Origin: Oscillibacter valericigenes Sjm18-20
GTDB lineage: Bacteria > Bacillota > Clostridia > Oscillospirales > Oscillospiraceae
Direction of reading: 5' to 3'
Assembly (NCBI GenBank): GCA_000283575.1
Contig: AP012044.1
Span: 434,001-498,000, forward strand
DNA length: 64,000 nt
The notes beneath the pieces were generated by a model. That model was not told the DNA's origin. It saw only the letters and a list, made by a program, of their open reading frames with translations, and searched no databases. Shown here in pieces: positions 1 through 7,663 of this stretch (within the stretch, counting starts at the first letter, position 1; every line of letters begins with the position of its first letter). A program made the position numbers and the translations under genes.

Positions 1-241
1 TCGCGATACCGCGCTGCGTAAGCGCCAGAAGGATTCGGCCAACACCATAATTGTCATTGTCCGGATTTTCATTATAAATCTCTCGTATTTTGACCAGAAG
101 CAGCTGCCACGGTTTTGGCTTGCCAGCCGACTGCAAAGAGCGGTAGTACCCGGATTCGCTGACTTTCACAACCCGGCACATGGCATGAATGCAGAACCGC
201 TCACGGCGCAGCGTGATGTACTCATACAACCGCTCCGGCTT
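1..241 (-). CDS. IS3-family transposase OrfB, N-terminal part, cut by window edge
   Basis: Reading the minus strand from about 241 gives roughly 80 residues with the look of the IS3 OrfB start (HTH_21 region): an ERLYEYITLRRERF stretch, then CRVVKVSESGYYR, then NYGVGRILLAL. The frame is shifted relative to OrfA and the two overlap at OrfA's stop, as in IS3 elements, where an OrfAB fusion is made by ribosomal frameshifting near the A-rich end of OrfA. The catalytic DDE domain lies outside the window to the left. No separate start codon is obvious, which fits frameshift expression. Confidence 0.8.
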
Positions 242-528
242 TACCGTTTCCGGTCTTTGGCGAAAAAGCCCAGCGCATCCTTGAGAATCTCATTGGCTTT
301 CCGCTGTTCCGTGATTTCCTTCATCAGCCGGCGCTCGTTCTCGGAAAGCGGTGCGTCGCGGCGAATGCCGCTGCCGACGAAGGCGTGGTCTCCAAATGCC
401 TTTCGCTTTTGCCGCCGCTCCGCCAGAGAGTAGTACGGAATGCCCAGTTGTGCCGCCGCCTGCTTCACGCCGATTTCATCGGACAGCTTGACCGCTTCTT
501 CTTTGAATTCCTTGTCATATTTGCGCAT
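241..528 (-). CDS. IS3-family transposase OrfA (helix-turn-helix)
   Basis: A 95-residue protein with the OrfA layout: N-terminal KEFKEEAVKLSDEIGVKQAAAQLGIP, a typical HTH_Tnp_1 domain, followed by a coiled-coil-like tail (ENERRLMKEITEQRKANEILKDALGFF) used for multimerisation. The ATG at 528 is preceded by an AAGGTGG-like site; a GTG at 540 is an alternative. It ends just where the OrfB frame opens. The element's right terminus is probably near 588 (TGCAGAGGGC on the minus strand), but no partner terminus is visible to confirm this. Confidence 0.85.
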   Translation of the reverse strand: MRKYDKEFKEEAVKLSDEIGVKQAAAQLGIPYYSLAERRQKRKAFGDHAFVGSGIRRDAPLSENERRLMKEITEQRKANEILKDALGFFAKDRKR

Positions 529-588
529 TGCAAACACCACCTTGTTCTTCCTTTGATTCTATCACTTTTGGGGTGTTTGCCCTCTGCA

Positions 589-932
589 CTTCTATGATAT
601 CCCTCCACATTTTCGAGTTGCACACCATGGCAAGGAATTCGTCGCAATTCTCGATACACATATACGGCAGTCTGCTCTACACCATCTGTCCGATTCAGGA
701 GGTGGTGGCAATGTTCTATGAGCCGGGCCATGACCGTGAGTTGATTGAGATTATTACCCTGCCGCAGCTCAGTGACCAACGTATCCAGTCCATCGAGGAC
801 GGTAATGTCTCTGTCCATTGCCGCGCTGCGGGCAAACTCGCTCTCGGACATTTTTGCTTTTGCGGCCTTGGCCTGTATCCAATGCTTTTCCCGTTCGGAC
901 ACCCGTGCCCGGAAGAATTGTATCTTCGCCAT
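589..932 (-). pseudogene. MobC-like relaxosome protein, 3' end disrupted next to IS3
   Basis: From an ATG at 932 (GAAGG six bases upstream) the protein reads KIQFFRARVSEREKHWIQAKAA, then SESEFARSAAM, then LRQGNNLNQLTVMARL. This is the conserved pattern of MobC-type mobilisation proteins, which help a relaxase nick oriT of plasmids and ICEs. After the NLNQ motif the resemblance fades, and the open frame runs into the IS3 element. The gene is therefore probably truncated by, or fused to, the insertion. No relaxase is present in the window. Confidence 0.55.
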
Positions 933-1022
933 TTCTACCTTCAATTTGGTTTCGACAATTTTTTCCTCCGTTTTATAGGAAGATATGGTATAATTGCTTT
1001 CATAAACAAGGGGGGTGCCACA

Positions 1023-1814
1023 ATGAACGAATACGATAATGCTGTAAAGCAGTGGCGGGAGTGGAAGGTGCGAACTGCCGCGGATTTGGATCTGCGGTTG
1101 GACAGCTTTCGTATCCTTTTTGCATTCAACTCCGGCAAGATTGAGAACCCAGACGTCACCTATCATGACACGCGGGAGATTTTTGAGAACGGCAAGGTGG
1201 TCAGTTATACCGGCAGCACCCGTACCCTGTTTGAACAGCAAAATCAGAAAACCTGCTACGAGTTCCTCCGCGAGAAGATCGCCGCAAGGGAGCCGTTATC
1301 AGTTCCTTTGATCCTCGGCATTCACCGGGTTCTCACTGAGGGAACCTATGACGAGCGCAGGTATGTGGCCAACGGTGAGCGCCCCGGCGAATTCAAAAAA
1401 CATGACTATGTCACTGGCGTGAACGAGGTTGGTTCTCAGCCGGACGAGGTGGAGAACGATCTTGCCGAACTGCTTGAAGAGGTTAATTCCATCGGTTCGA
1501 AGGATCCGCTGAAGGCTGGCGCATATTTTCATGCGCGGATTGAGAATATTCATCCCTTTGCAGACGGCAACGGTCGTGTTGGACGGACGCTTCTCAACTA
1601 CTGGCTGATGATCAACGACTATCCGCCCATGATCATTTACGATGAAGACAAGAGCGTTTACTATGCCACGCTGCAAAAATACGATGAGCAGGAAACCCTC
1701 GGTGACCTTGTCAACTTTTTTGAAGCACAGACCGTGAAGACTTGGGAGCGTTCCATGGAGTTTTCCCAAAACGAAGGGCACGAGCGAAAAGGACTCAGTT
1801 TCTTTATGTTGTAA
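1023..1814 (+). CDS. Fic-domain protein with N-terminal inhibitory motif (putative AMPylase)
   Basis: A 263-residue Fic protein. The ATG at 1023 follows an AAGGGGGG site; the open frame extends upstream but without family similarity. The catalytic motif HPFADGNGRVGR is complete at residues 177-188, with the catalytic His177. Residues 37-42 read SGKIEN, matching the class II autoinhibitory pattern [S/T]xxxE[G/N] of Fic enzymes, whose Glu blocks ATP gamma-phosphate binding. Family knowledge: Fic proteins transfer AMP (or other phosphate-linked groups) from nucleotides onto protein side chains. The target is unknown. The gene stands alone between decayed mobile genes and is followed at once by a terminator. 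It may be a toxin-like or defence cargo gene. Confidence 0.9.
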   Translation: MNEYDNAVKQWREWKVRTAADLDLRLDSFRILFAFNSGKIENPDVTYHDTREIFENGKVVSYTGSTRTLFEQQNQKTCYEFLREKIAAREPLSVPLILGIHRVLTEGTYDERRYVANGERPGEFKKHDYVTGVNEVGSQPDEVENDLAELLEEVNSIGSKDPLKAGAYFHARIENIHPFADGNGRVGRTLLNYWLMINDYPPMIIYDEDKSVYYATLQKYDEQETLGDLVNFFEAQTVKTWERSMEFSQNEGHERKGLSFFML

Positions 1815-1826
1815 ATCGTATCTTCC

Positions 1827-1856
1827 ACCTCCCGCCAATTTTGGCGGGAGGTTTTT
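1827..1856 (+). terminator. Rho-independent terminator after fic
   Basis: A 12-bp inverted repeat, ACCTCCCGCCAA with TTGGCGGGAGGT, is followed by a run of five T, 13 bases after the fic stop codon. Confidence 0.85.
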
Positions 1857-1872
1857 GCATTTGAGAACCGCG

Positions 1873-2130
1873 TCAGACTGTCGCGCTTTTGCAGAAGTGC
1901 TCGATAAGACCCTTGTCCTCCAATGCGGCAACCGTGTTCTGGCTGGCGCTGATCGCCCTACCGATTGTCTTATAACTTGGGTAACACTGATATGTTTTCC
2001 GATTCTCCCGGTAGAGCAGATGCGAGTAGACGGAGATCTCACCGCTGCTCAGGCCCAGTGAGAAGATTTCATTGGGCAGAGGGAAATAATTCTTAATGGC
2101 GTCACGCTTGGAATAGTGGTTGTACTTCAT
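1873..2130 (-). pseudogene. Helix-turn-helix (RepA/DnaD-type) mobile-element protein, C-terminus lost
   Basis: From ATG 2130 the protein starts KYNHYSKRDAIKNYFPLP and continues EIFSLGLSSGEISVYSHLL and YPSYKTIGRAISASQNTV. This is a winged-helix type carried by many clostridial conjugative elements next to their excisionase. After the recognition helix the usual linker is missing and the protein ends within about 20 residues. I read it as a truncated remnant with an internal deletion. The overlap of its start with the upstream excisionase-like gene keeps the usual mobile-element order. Confidence 0.55.
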
Positions 2131-2318
2131 TCGGAACCTCCGGTGTTTGCCTCCACCCATGCAATAAATTTTTCCTTGGGTATCACGATGCGGCTTCTAA
2201 TCTTCAGCGCAGGGAAATCCCTTTCGTGCAGCAGCTCGTATCCCGTAGACGAAGATACGCCCAGAACCTTTGCTACCGTATCTGCGTTGAAAAACAGCAG
2301 TAGTTCGTCATAGCTTTT
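2127..2318 (-). pseudogene. Excisionase-like HTH_17 protein, start codon lost
   Basis: The reading KSYDELLLFFNADTVAKVLG, then SSTGYELLHERDFPALKI and VIPKEKFIAWVEANTGG, is a MerR-like winged helix typical of small excisionases of integrative elements. No ATG, GTG or TTG with a ribosome site sits at the usual place (about 2320), and the sequence upstream changes character, so the 5' end seems to have been cut by a rearrangement. It probably once regulated excision of the element whose debris fills 1-4.3 kb. Confidence 0.6.
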
Positions 2319-2338
2319 GTAAATATAGGCACAAATAT

Positions 2339-3070
2339 ATGGCAGACTCGTTTGATTGCTTTTCCATCCTCGTTGCAAAGGGCGAGGTGTTTGTAAATGG
2401 CAAATCATTTCCGCTGGGGCAATATACTACCGACATTTTGAATCTGGACGGGGCGGTTTTGACGGAACTTGACCGGCGCATCGGTGCTTTGCTCCTTGCC
2501 GTGCAGACGCTCCTTCAAGAAAAAACAGACAGCGCCGCTCGCTCCGCGCAGGAGCAACTCAGCGCTGTCTGGGATATGCTCTTTTCCTTTCCGGTGTATC
2601 GGGATTTGAACTTGGACAAGTGGACGGACAACAACCTTTTCCCGCTGCTGCTTTCCGATCCGGAGAAGTGGGTCAAGGTGCAGGACGCAGCCTCAGAGGG
2701 ACACGCAATGTTTTAAAAACTACTGGAGGGACTGGAGTATTTTCCTGAGAGCCTTCGCACTTTTCGGGGGCAGGTTACTGGCATGCTGGAGCTGTATTTT
2801 GAGCCTCTCGCCCGCAGGAGCACCGATGCCTACGCCTACGCCTTTGCCCGGTATTACGGCGAGATGAAGTCGGTGGAGGGGATCTTCGGAGAAGGCCCAT
2901 TTGAGCAGAGTTTTCCCACAGAGAACCGGTTCGTGCCTATGGCGCACCCGACGGAAAAGGGTATGGTGCTTCTGGCGGAGCAGGCGCAGTTTTCCTATCT
3001 CACACATTTCCTATACACGGATTTTTATCGTGAGAGAGTTGGACTGGACTCTGGGTGCGGCGCTGTTTGA
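2339..3070 (+). pseudogene. DUF6076-like mobile-element protein interrupted by TAA
   Basis: Two same-frame segments join across a TAA at 2714-2716 (ATG TTT TAA AAA CTA, most simply AAA changed to TAA). Upstream reads SFDCFSILVAKGEVFVNGK, with a conserved-looking charged core. Downstream reads LEGLEYFPESLRTFRG and on to FLYTDFYRE, where family members normally continue into a Cys-rich segment that is missing here. The protein resembles a clostridial ICE/plasmid protein family I recall as DUF6076, of unknown function. It is most likely dead. Confidence 0.5.
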
Positions 3071-3706
3071 TGGGGGAGGTGCAGGGTTGGAAGCAGGTTG
3101 GGCTTGTATACAGCAGCCTCTATACAAAATTTGATACGGCTGCTTTTCTGGAGGATTACACGGAGACGGCATTTTGGTGGGCACCGGACCGGGACGGCTT
3201 TGCCGTTTACATCCAAAACGGAACTGACTGGGCCGTGGTGACGTGCTGCCCCCGGGGGGAAAAGGACCCTCCGGATGAGAACTGGGTCTGGAGCTTCGTC
3301 ATCACCTTCTGTCTGGATGTGAGTTCCGCTGACCAGGAGAATTGACAAGCCGCCCAGCTCATCGTCAAGGAGGGCGTACCGTATATCCGGCACAGAGCCG
3401 ATGCGGACTGGACAAAGCTGGGGGAAGCCATCGCCCTGCCCCGTGAGTGGAAGGACGACGATCCGGTCGGACGGAACACCCCAAAGACGCTGGACGGTGA
3501 CCCGGAGATCTCCATCGGACTGGTGACGGCGCAATGCAGCTGGCTGGTGGTCACCTACGGCTGGGGTGTCGCCGCGGTGGATACCTACGCCTTTCAGAGG
3601 ACGGCGGTAAAACATGGGCGGAGAAATCTTGCCGGCGCGCCTGAATTCGATACGCCGACGGCGGCGTCACATGGCGGGAGGAAAAGCTGCCCTTTTCTGT
3701 GAAGCC
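3055..3706 (+). pseudogene. Unrecognised protein interrupted by TGA
   Basis: An open frame from ATG 3055 to a TGA at 3343-3345 continues in the same frame for about 120 codons (YIRHRADADWTKLGEA, later GLVTAQCSWLVVTYGWGV) to a stop near 3706. Composition on both sides is alike, with several Trp residues, so this looks like one gene with a nonsense mutation. I do not recognise the family. Confidence 0.35.
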
Positions 3707-4411
3707 GTACTGGGAGGCGGCCTCCTTCTAAAACGCGGCGGACAGCGTTGATCCGATGGCCACTTACAAAAAGAGGATATCGGGCACGAGGCCTCTCATT
3801 TTAAGAGCGGGACATGGAAGACTGCCTACCAGGTGTCGCTTCGGGAAAACGGAGGAACCGTTGACGTGCTGCTGGAGCAAGCCTTTCAGTTTTGCCTTAT
3901 CTGCGCGCAAATCAATGTCACTGTCCGCGCTGGGTCTGCGCGGGCAGTGCCGCCTGCAAAGAGATGAATGTTTTCAAATCTCACATGGGGAAATATGCGC
4001 CTACTTTGAGTGAGGCCCTCCCTTTGCTTGATGCCAATCGGTGGGTTAGTAAAAAACTCCCTGATGAGTTCATTTCTGCCCATACGGAGATTTCATGGCG
4101 CTCGAGGAATGGGAAATATGGTTGCGCATGAATGACCGTATTGATGTTGAACCCGTTTGGCAAACCGCTTAGTCCGGTACCGACGAACTTAAAGCCTTCG
4201 GTGAGGAACAGTTGTCGAAGGAAGAAACGTAGCATCTCCAATCCAATATGACAATGGAATAATACATCGAAGTCTCCCGCCAACTCAATGGCGGGAGACT
4301 TTTCCCTTGTCAGACTCTTTGCGGCGCTGACACATATTAAAAAGCCGGAGGTCCGGGCGTATTTTGCTCCGATTTCATTTCCAACACCCCCTGCCTGCGG
4401 GCATATCGTAC
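3707..4411. other. Degraded stretch, no intact gene
   Basis: Short open frames on both strands (for example 3892-4131 on plus) show no family I recognise. A small frame, 4094-4171, encodes a 25-residue acidic peptide starting MALEEWEIWLRM that may be the rest of a larger mobile-element gene. The only clear signal is the terminator at 4270-4306. Confidence 0.4.
4270..4306 (+). terminator. Rho-independent terminator
   Basis: The inverted repeat GTCTCCCGCCA with TGGCGGGAGAC is followed by TTTT. It resembles the terminator at 1827-1856, so both probably belong to the same mobile element. Confidence 0.75.
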
Positions 4412-4771
4412 TTAACTGATCGCGTGGCCGATCGGACAGGAATCATCAGCAAATAATACTTTACAGTCATCCTGCTCAGGCATATCGACCGCAATTAGCA
4501 TTCCTTCACTCAAAATATTACAAAATTTGTGCGGTTTCAGGTTGACGAGCACAATAATTTTCTTGCCGATCAAATCCTCCGGCTTGTAATAGGAACGGAT
4601 GGTCGACATGATGGTGCGCTGGCCTTGACCATCATCTACCGTGAGCTTTAAAAAATTTCGGCTTTTAACGACCTCCTCACATGCGATGACCTGACATACG
4701 CGGAAATCGAGCTTTTGGAAATCGTCTAATTCGATTTCCGGCTTTCTTTCTTCCAAAATTTCTCTTTCCAT
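4412..4771 (-). CDS. tRNA-binding (EMAP/Trbp111-type) domain protein
   Basis: A protein of about 119 residues with an OB-fold tRNA-binding domain like the C-terminus of methionyl-tRNA synthetase or Trbp111/CsaA: DFQKLDFRVCQVIACEEV, KLTVDDGQGQRTIMSTI, IGKKIIVLVNLKP and LSEGMLIAV. The ATG at 4771 was chosen because GGAGG lies seven bases upstream; the frame stays open further upstream without a ribosome site. It follows the sigma-54 activator on the same strand with a short gap and is probably co-transcribed. Members bind structured tRNA or act as chaperones; the partner here is unknown. Confidence 0.85.
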   Translation of the reverse strand: MEREILEERKPEIELDDFQKLDFRVCQVIACEEVVKSRNFLKLTVDDGQGQRTIMSTIRSYYKPEDLIGKKIIVLVNLKPHKFCNILSEGMLIAVDMPEQDDCKVLFADDSCPIGHAIS

Positions 4772-4787
4772 AAATACCTCCAGACAT

Positions 4788-6494
4788 TTATTTGTCAAGA
4801 TGTGACTGGTCTATCTTGCGATAAAGAGTGCGAACGCTGATACCAAGGGTTTGCGCGACTTGCACTTTTCCCTTGGAGTCCCAACCGTATTTATTCAGCA
4901 GATCACGAATGACACTGCCTTCGGCCTCCTTGAGCGCGGGGAGTGGCTGTGCTTCCACTTCGTTCAGAAAATGCGGCGGCAAATCAGGAAGTTGCACAAT
5001 GTCGCCGTCAGCCATATTGATACAGTACTCGACAATGTTCTCCAATTGCCGTATGTTCCCAGGCCAACTATAACGGTTGAACTGTTGGATCACACTTTCG
5101 TCAAAACCTTTCACAACTGCATGGAGACGATAATTATATTTGCTGAGAAAAGCGTCCAGCAGCTCCGGAAGATCCTCCATTCGTTCGCGCAGAGGCAGAA
5201 CTTCTATGCTGATAACATTGAGCCGGTAGAAAAGGTCTGCGCGAAAGTGACCCTCTTCGATTCGCTGCTGAATGTTTGCGTTGGAAGCGGAGATAATTCG
5301 AGCGTTCAATGTGATGGTTTTTGTTCCACCAACATGTTCAAATTGCCGATCTTGCAGGACGCTCAAAAGCTTTGCCTGCATACTCATCGGCATCTCACTA
5401 ATCTCATCGAGGAAAAGCGTTCCGCCTTCGGCAAGCTCCATCTTACCGGACTTGCCGGTTTTTAATGCCCCGGTAAACGCACCTGCTTCGTAGCCAAACA
5501 GTTCGCTTTCAAACAACGATTCCGAAATATTTGCACAATTGATAATAACGAAAGGCTTATCACAGCGATTGCCTTCGTAGTGAATGGAACGTGCCAATAC
5601 GCCTTTTCCGGTACCGGTTTCGCCAGAGATAAAGACAGAAGACGGGCTGTTAACGATCTTTCGCATACGTCTGCGCACACTTTCCATGTGCGCTCCACTG
5701 CCACGCATTTTTTCATGCTCGGTAACTTTAGAGACTGGCGATACAATAACCGGCTTTGCAATCAAACGCACTACAAAACCGCTGATGTTCCCAAGTGAAC
5801 TGAAAATAGGCGCAGAAGAGAAAGTAATGGTTATCCCTTGCCGTATTTCCACCGCTTGATTTGCAACATGCTGTCCGCTCATCACTTCATCAGCCAACTC
5901 AACAGGGAGAAAATCGCGAATGGATTTTAAACACGCGCCGCTGAGAATGTTCAACGCTGAATCATTAATGTCCAAAATATTACCATTTACGTCAGTTACC
6001 AGCAGACCATCGGAGATCAGGGAAGATATGGCGGAAAATTGGTTTTTATTGTTTGTTAAGGCATTGCTTCTTGTATTGTCTAAAACAGCTGCCAGTAAAT
6101 CAGAAAAGTCGGCAAGGATTTGTTTGAAGTAATCGATCCGTGTAATAATCTCGTCATGCTCATCTTTTGAAAAAGAGGAAAAGGACAAAACGCCGATTGG
6201 AGCACCCTCATTTGTGATACGCTTGAGCAATTCTAATGTCGCGGGGCAGTTGCTGCTGAAACGGCATCCGACACAAGACTCCATCTTGCCGGGACACAAA
6301 ACAATGACCTCGTCATTTTCTATGACTTCGGTGATGGATGGCTTATGCACTGTGGTTCCTTTAATTTCCAGATACTTTTTGCTTCCTGCAATCAAGACTG
6401 CGTTCGTATCGAATACAGCGGACTCGATGCCAAACAGATGATGGATCGTTTGCAGCACTAAAGTTATCTCAGGAACATAGTTTGAAAGTTCCAT
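4788..6494 (-). CDS. Sigma-54-dependent transcriptional activator (PAS, AAA+, Fis HTH)
   Basis: A 568-residue regulator starting at ATG 6494 (GAGGAG seven bases upstream). Order: an N-terminal sensor region with Cys67, Cys74, Cys77 and Cys83; a PAS domain (near DGLLVTDVNGNILDIN); an AAA+ domain with Walker A GETGTGKG, the sigma-54 contact loop GAFTGA and Walker B LFLDEI; and a C-terminal Fis-type helix-turn-helix ending GISVRTLYRKI. The GAFTGA loop shows it activates sigma-54 RNA polymerase. It is divergent from the operon at 6824, whose promoter is of the -24/-12 type, so that operon is the obvious target. The Cys spacing C-x6-C-x2-C-x5-C could bind a metal or Fe-S cluster (inference). The effector is unknown. 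Confidence 0.95.
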   Translation of the reverse strand: MELSNYVPEITLVLQTIHHLFGIESAVFDTNAVLIAGSKKYLEIKGTTVHKPSITEVIENDEVIVLCPGKMESCVGCRFSSNCPATLELLKRITNEGAPIGVLSFSSFSKDEHDEIITRIDYFKQILADFSDLLAAVLDNTRSNALTNNKNQFSAISSLISDGLLVTDVNGNILDINDSALNILSGACLKSIRDFLPVELADEVMSGQHVANQAVEIRQGITITFSSAPIFSSLGNISGFVVRLIAKPVIVSPVSKVTEHEKMRGSGAHMESVRRRMRKIVNSPSSVFISGETGTGKGVLARSIHYEGNRCDKPFVIINCANISESLFESELFGYEAGAFTGALKTGKSGKMELAEGGTLFLDEISEMPMSMQAKLLSVLQDRQFEHVGGTKTITLNARIISASNANIQQRIEEGHFRADLFYRLNVISIEVLPLRERMEDLPELLDAFLSKYNYRLHAVVKGFDESVIQQFNRYSWPGNIRQLENIVEYCINMADGDIVQLPDLPPHFLNEVEAQPLPALKEAEGSVIRDLLNKYGWDSKGKVQVAQTLGISVRTLYRKIDQSHLDK

Positions 6495-6586
6495 AATGCA
6501 TCTCCTCAGAAGGATGATGTTCTTTTCCTTAGTATAGCTGTGTTTTTTGGACAAGTCAATACAGGAAAACGACGATTTTGACAAAC

Positions 6587-6605
6587 TTGACATTTAAAAT
6601 GACAA
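6587..6605. promoter_or_regulatory. Candidate upstream activating site for the sigma-54 regulator
   Basis: TTGACATTTAAAATGACAA is a 19-bp near-palindrome: the two halves match at all but one position pair. It lies about 150 bases before the -24 element and just upstream of the regulator's own start, so it could serve both activation and autoregulation. Related GACGATT and CGACAATT half-sites flank it (about 6570-6630). Binding is inferred. Confidence 0.5.
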
Positions 6606-6752
6606 AAACGACAATTGAGAAAGACGATGTTTACAATAGAAAATGTCCCGTGCTAAGCAAACGGCCTAACAATTTGTACATATAGCTGCAAATAAATATT
6701 AATATTTATAATGTTTAACGAAAATTATAAATTTACCATGGCTTTTAAATTG

Positions 6753-6767
6753 TGGAACAGAAATTGC
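6753..6767 (+). promoter_or_regulatory. Sigma-54 promoter (-24/-12)
   Basis: TGGAACAGAAATTGC has GG at 6754-6755 and GC at 6766-6767 with exactly ten bases between, the defining spacing of sigma-54 promoters (consensus TGGCAC-N5-TTGC). It sits about 56 bases before the first gene of the operon and faces it. The divergent gene encodes a GAFTGA activator. Confidence 0.85.
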
Positions 6768-6823
6768 TTTAGTACTAGTGCGCGGCTTTACAATTTGATG
6801 CTACAGAAAAGGAGGAGCAAGAC

Positions 6824-7618
6824 ATGATCGGCAAGAAAAACTACTTAGACTTATCCGGAAAAGCCGCGGTGATTACCGGCGCCGGTTCCGGCATTGGACT
6901 GGGTGTTGCGCAGATGCTGTCGGCTTACGGAGCCGCGGTTGCAATGGTTGATATCTCGCCTAAAGCTGAAGAGAAAGCACAAGAACTGCGTGACGCTGGT
7001 CGAAAAGCTGCTTTTTTTCAGTGCGACGTGACCAATGAAGAAAGTGTCATGCGTGTAGTGCAAGCAATCGCGGACAATTTTGGACGCATCGATATCCTGC
7101 ATAATAACGCCGGCGTTACGGTACGTAAGAGTATTGATCAGCTCGAGGAAAAGGAATGGGACTTTGTCTTAGATGTTGGCCTCAAGGGCCTGTTTCTGAT
7201 GAGCAAGCATGTCATTCCCGAAATGCGCAAGGTCGGGGGCGGTTCTATCGTCAACACCGGCTCCGGTTGGGGACTCAAGGGCGGAGAACAGGCAGCGGCC
7301 TACTGTGCAGTAAAGGGCGGGATTGTCAATGTAACCCGAGCAATGGCCATTGACCATGGCAAGGACAATATCCGCGTCAACTCCATTAACCCGGGTGATA
7401 CACTCACAGCCATGATGATCAGTGAAGGCCGACAGACCGGCGAGATTAAGAGCGACGCAGATATCAACGAATTCTTCAAGTCCTGCGGCGCAGGCCGCCC
7501 GCTGGCCCGCATCGGTCAACCGGAGGATATCGCCAAGGGCGTGCTGTTCCTGTGCTCCGACCTCGCCGGCTGGGTGACTGGCGCGGCGCTGGTCGTCGAT
7601 GGCGGGGGCATTGCATAA
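6824..7618 (+). CDS. Short-chain dehydrogenase/reductase (first gene of sigma-54 operon)
   Basis: A 264-residue classical SDR. The Rossmann motif TGAGSGIG is at residues 18-25, Asp43 at the end of the second strand favours NAD(H), the NNAG motif is at 94-97, and the catalytic set Ser147, Tyr160, Lys164 (YCAVK) is present. The start follows AAGGAGGAG. It oxidises or reduces a hydroxyl/carbonyl group of an unknown substrate. As promoter-proximal gene of an operon with glycine-decarboxylase-like subunits, it probably handles an alcohol or keto intermediate of the same pathway. The 45-base gap to the next gene supports co-transcription. Confidence 0.92.
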   Translation: MIGKKNYLDLSGKAAVITGAGSGIGLGVAQMLSAYGAAVAMVDISPKAEEKAQELRDAGRKAAFFQCDVTNEESVMRVVQAIADNFGRIDILHNNAGVTVRKSIDQLEEKEWDFVLDVGLKGLFLMSKHVIPEMRKVGGGSIVNTGSGWGLKGGEQAAAYCAVKGGIVNVTRAMAIDHGKDNIRVNSINPGDTLTAMMISEGRQTGEIKSDADINEFFKSCGAGRPLARIGQPEDIAKGVLFLCSDLAGWVTGAALVVDGGGIA

Positions 7619-7663
7619 GAATTCTTGTTAAGCCGGTATTCACAATAAGAAAGGAACATTGAG

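Noticed and set aside
465..1241. 258-codon minus-strand frame as one gene
   Set aside because: Only the middle part resembles MobC; the ends overlap the fic gene and the IS3 OrfA in wrong frames.
3343..3345. Selenocysteine at the TGA
   Set aside because: No convincing hairpin follows and the gene's neighbours are decayed.
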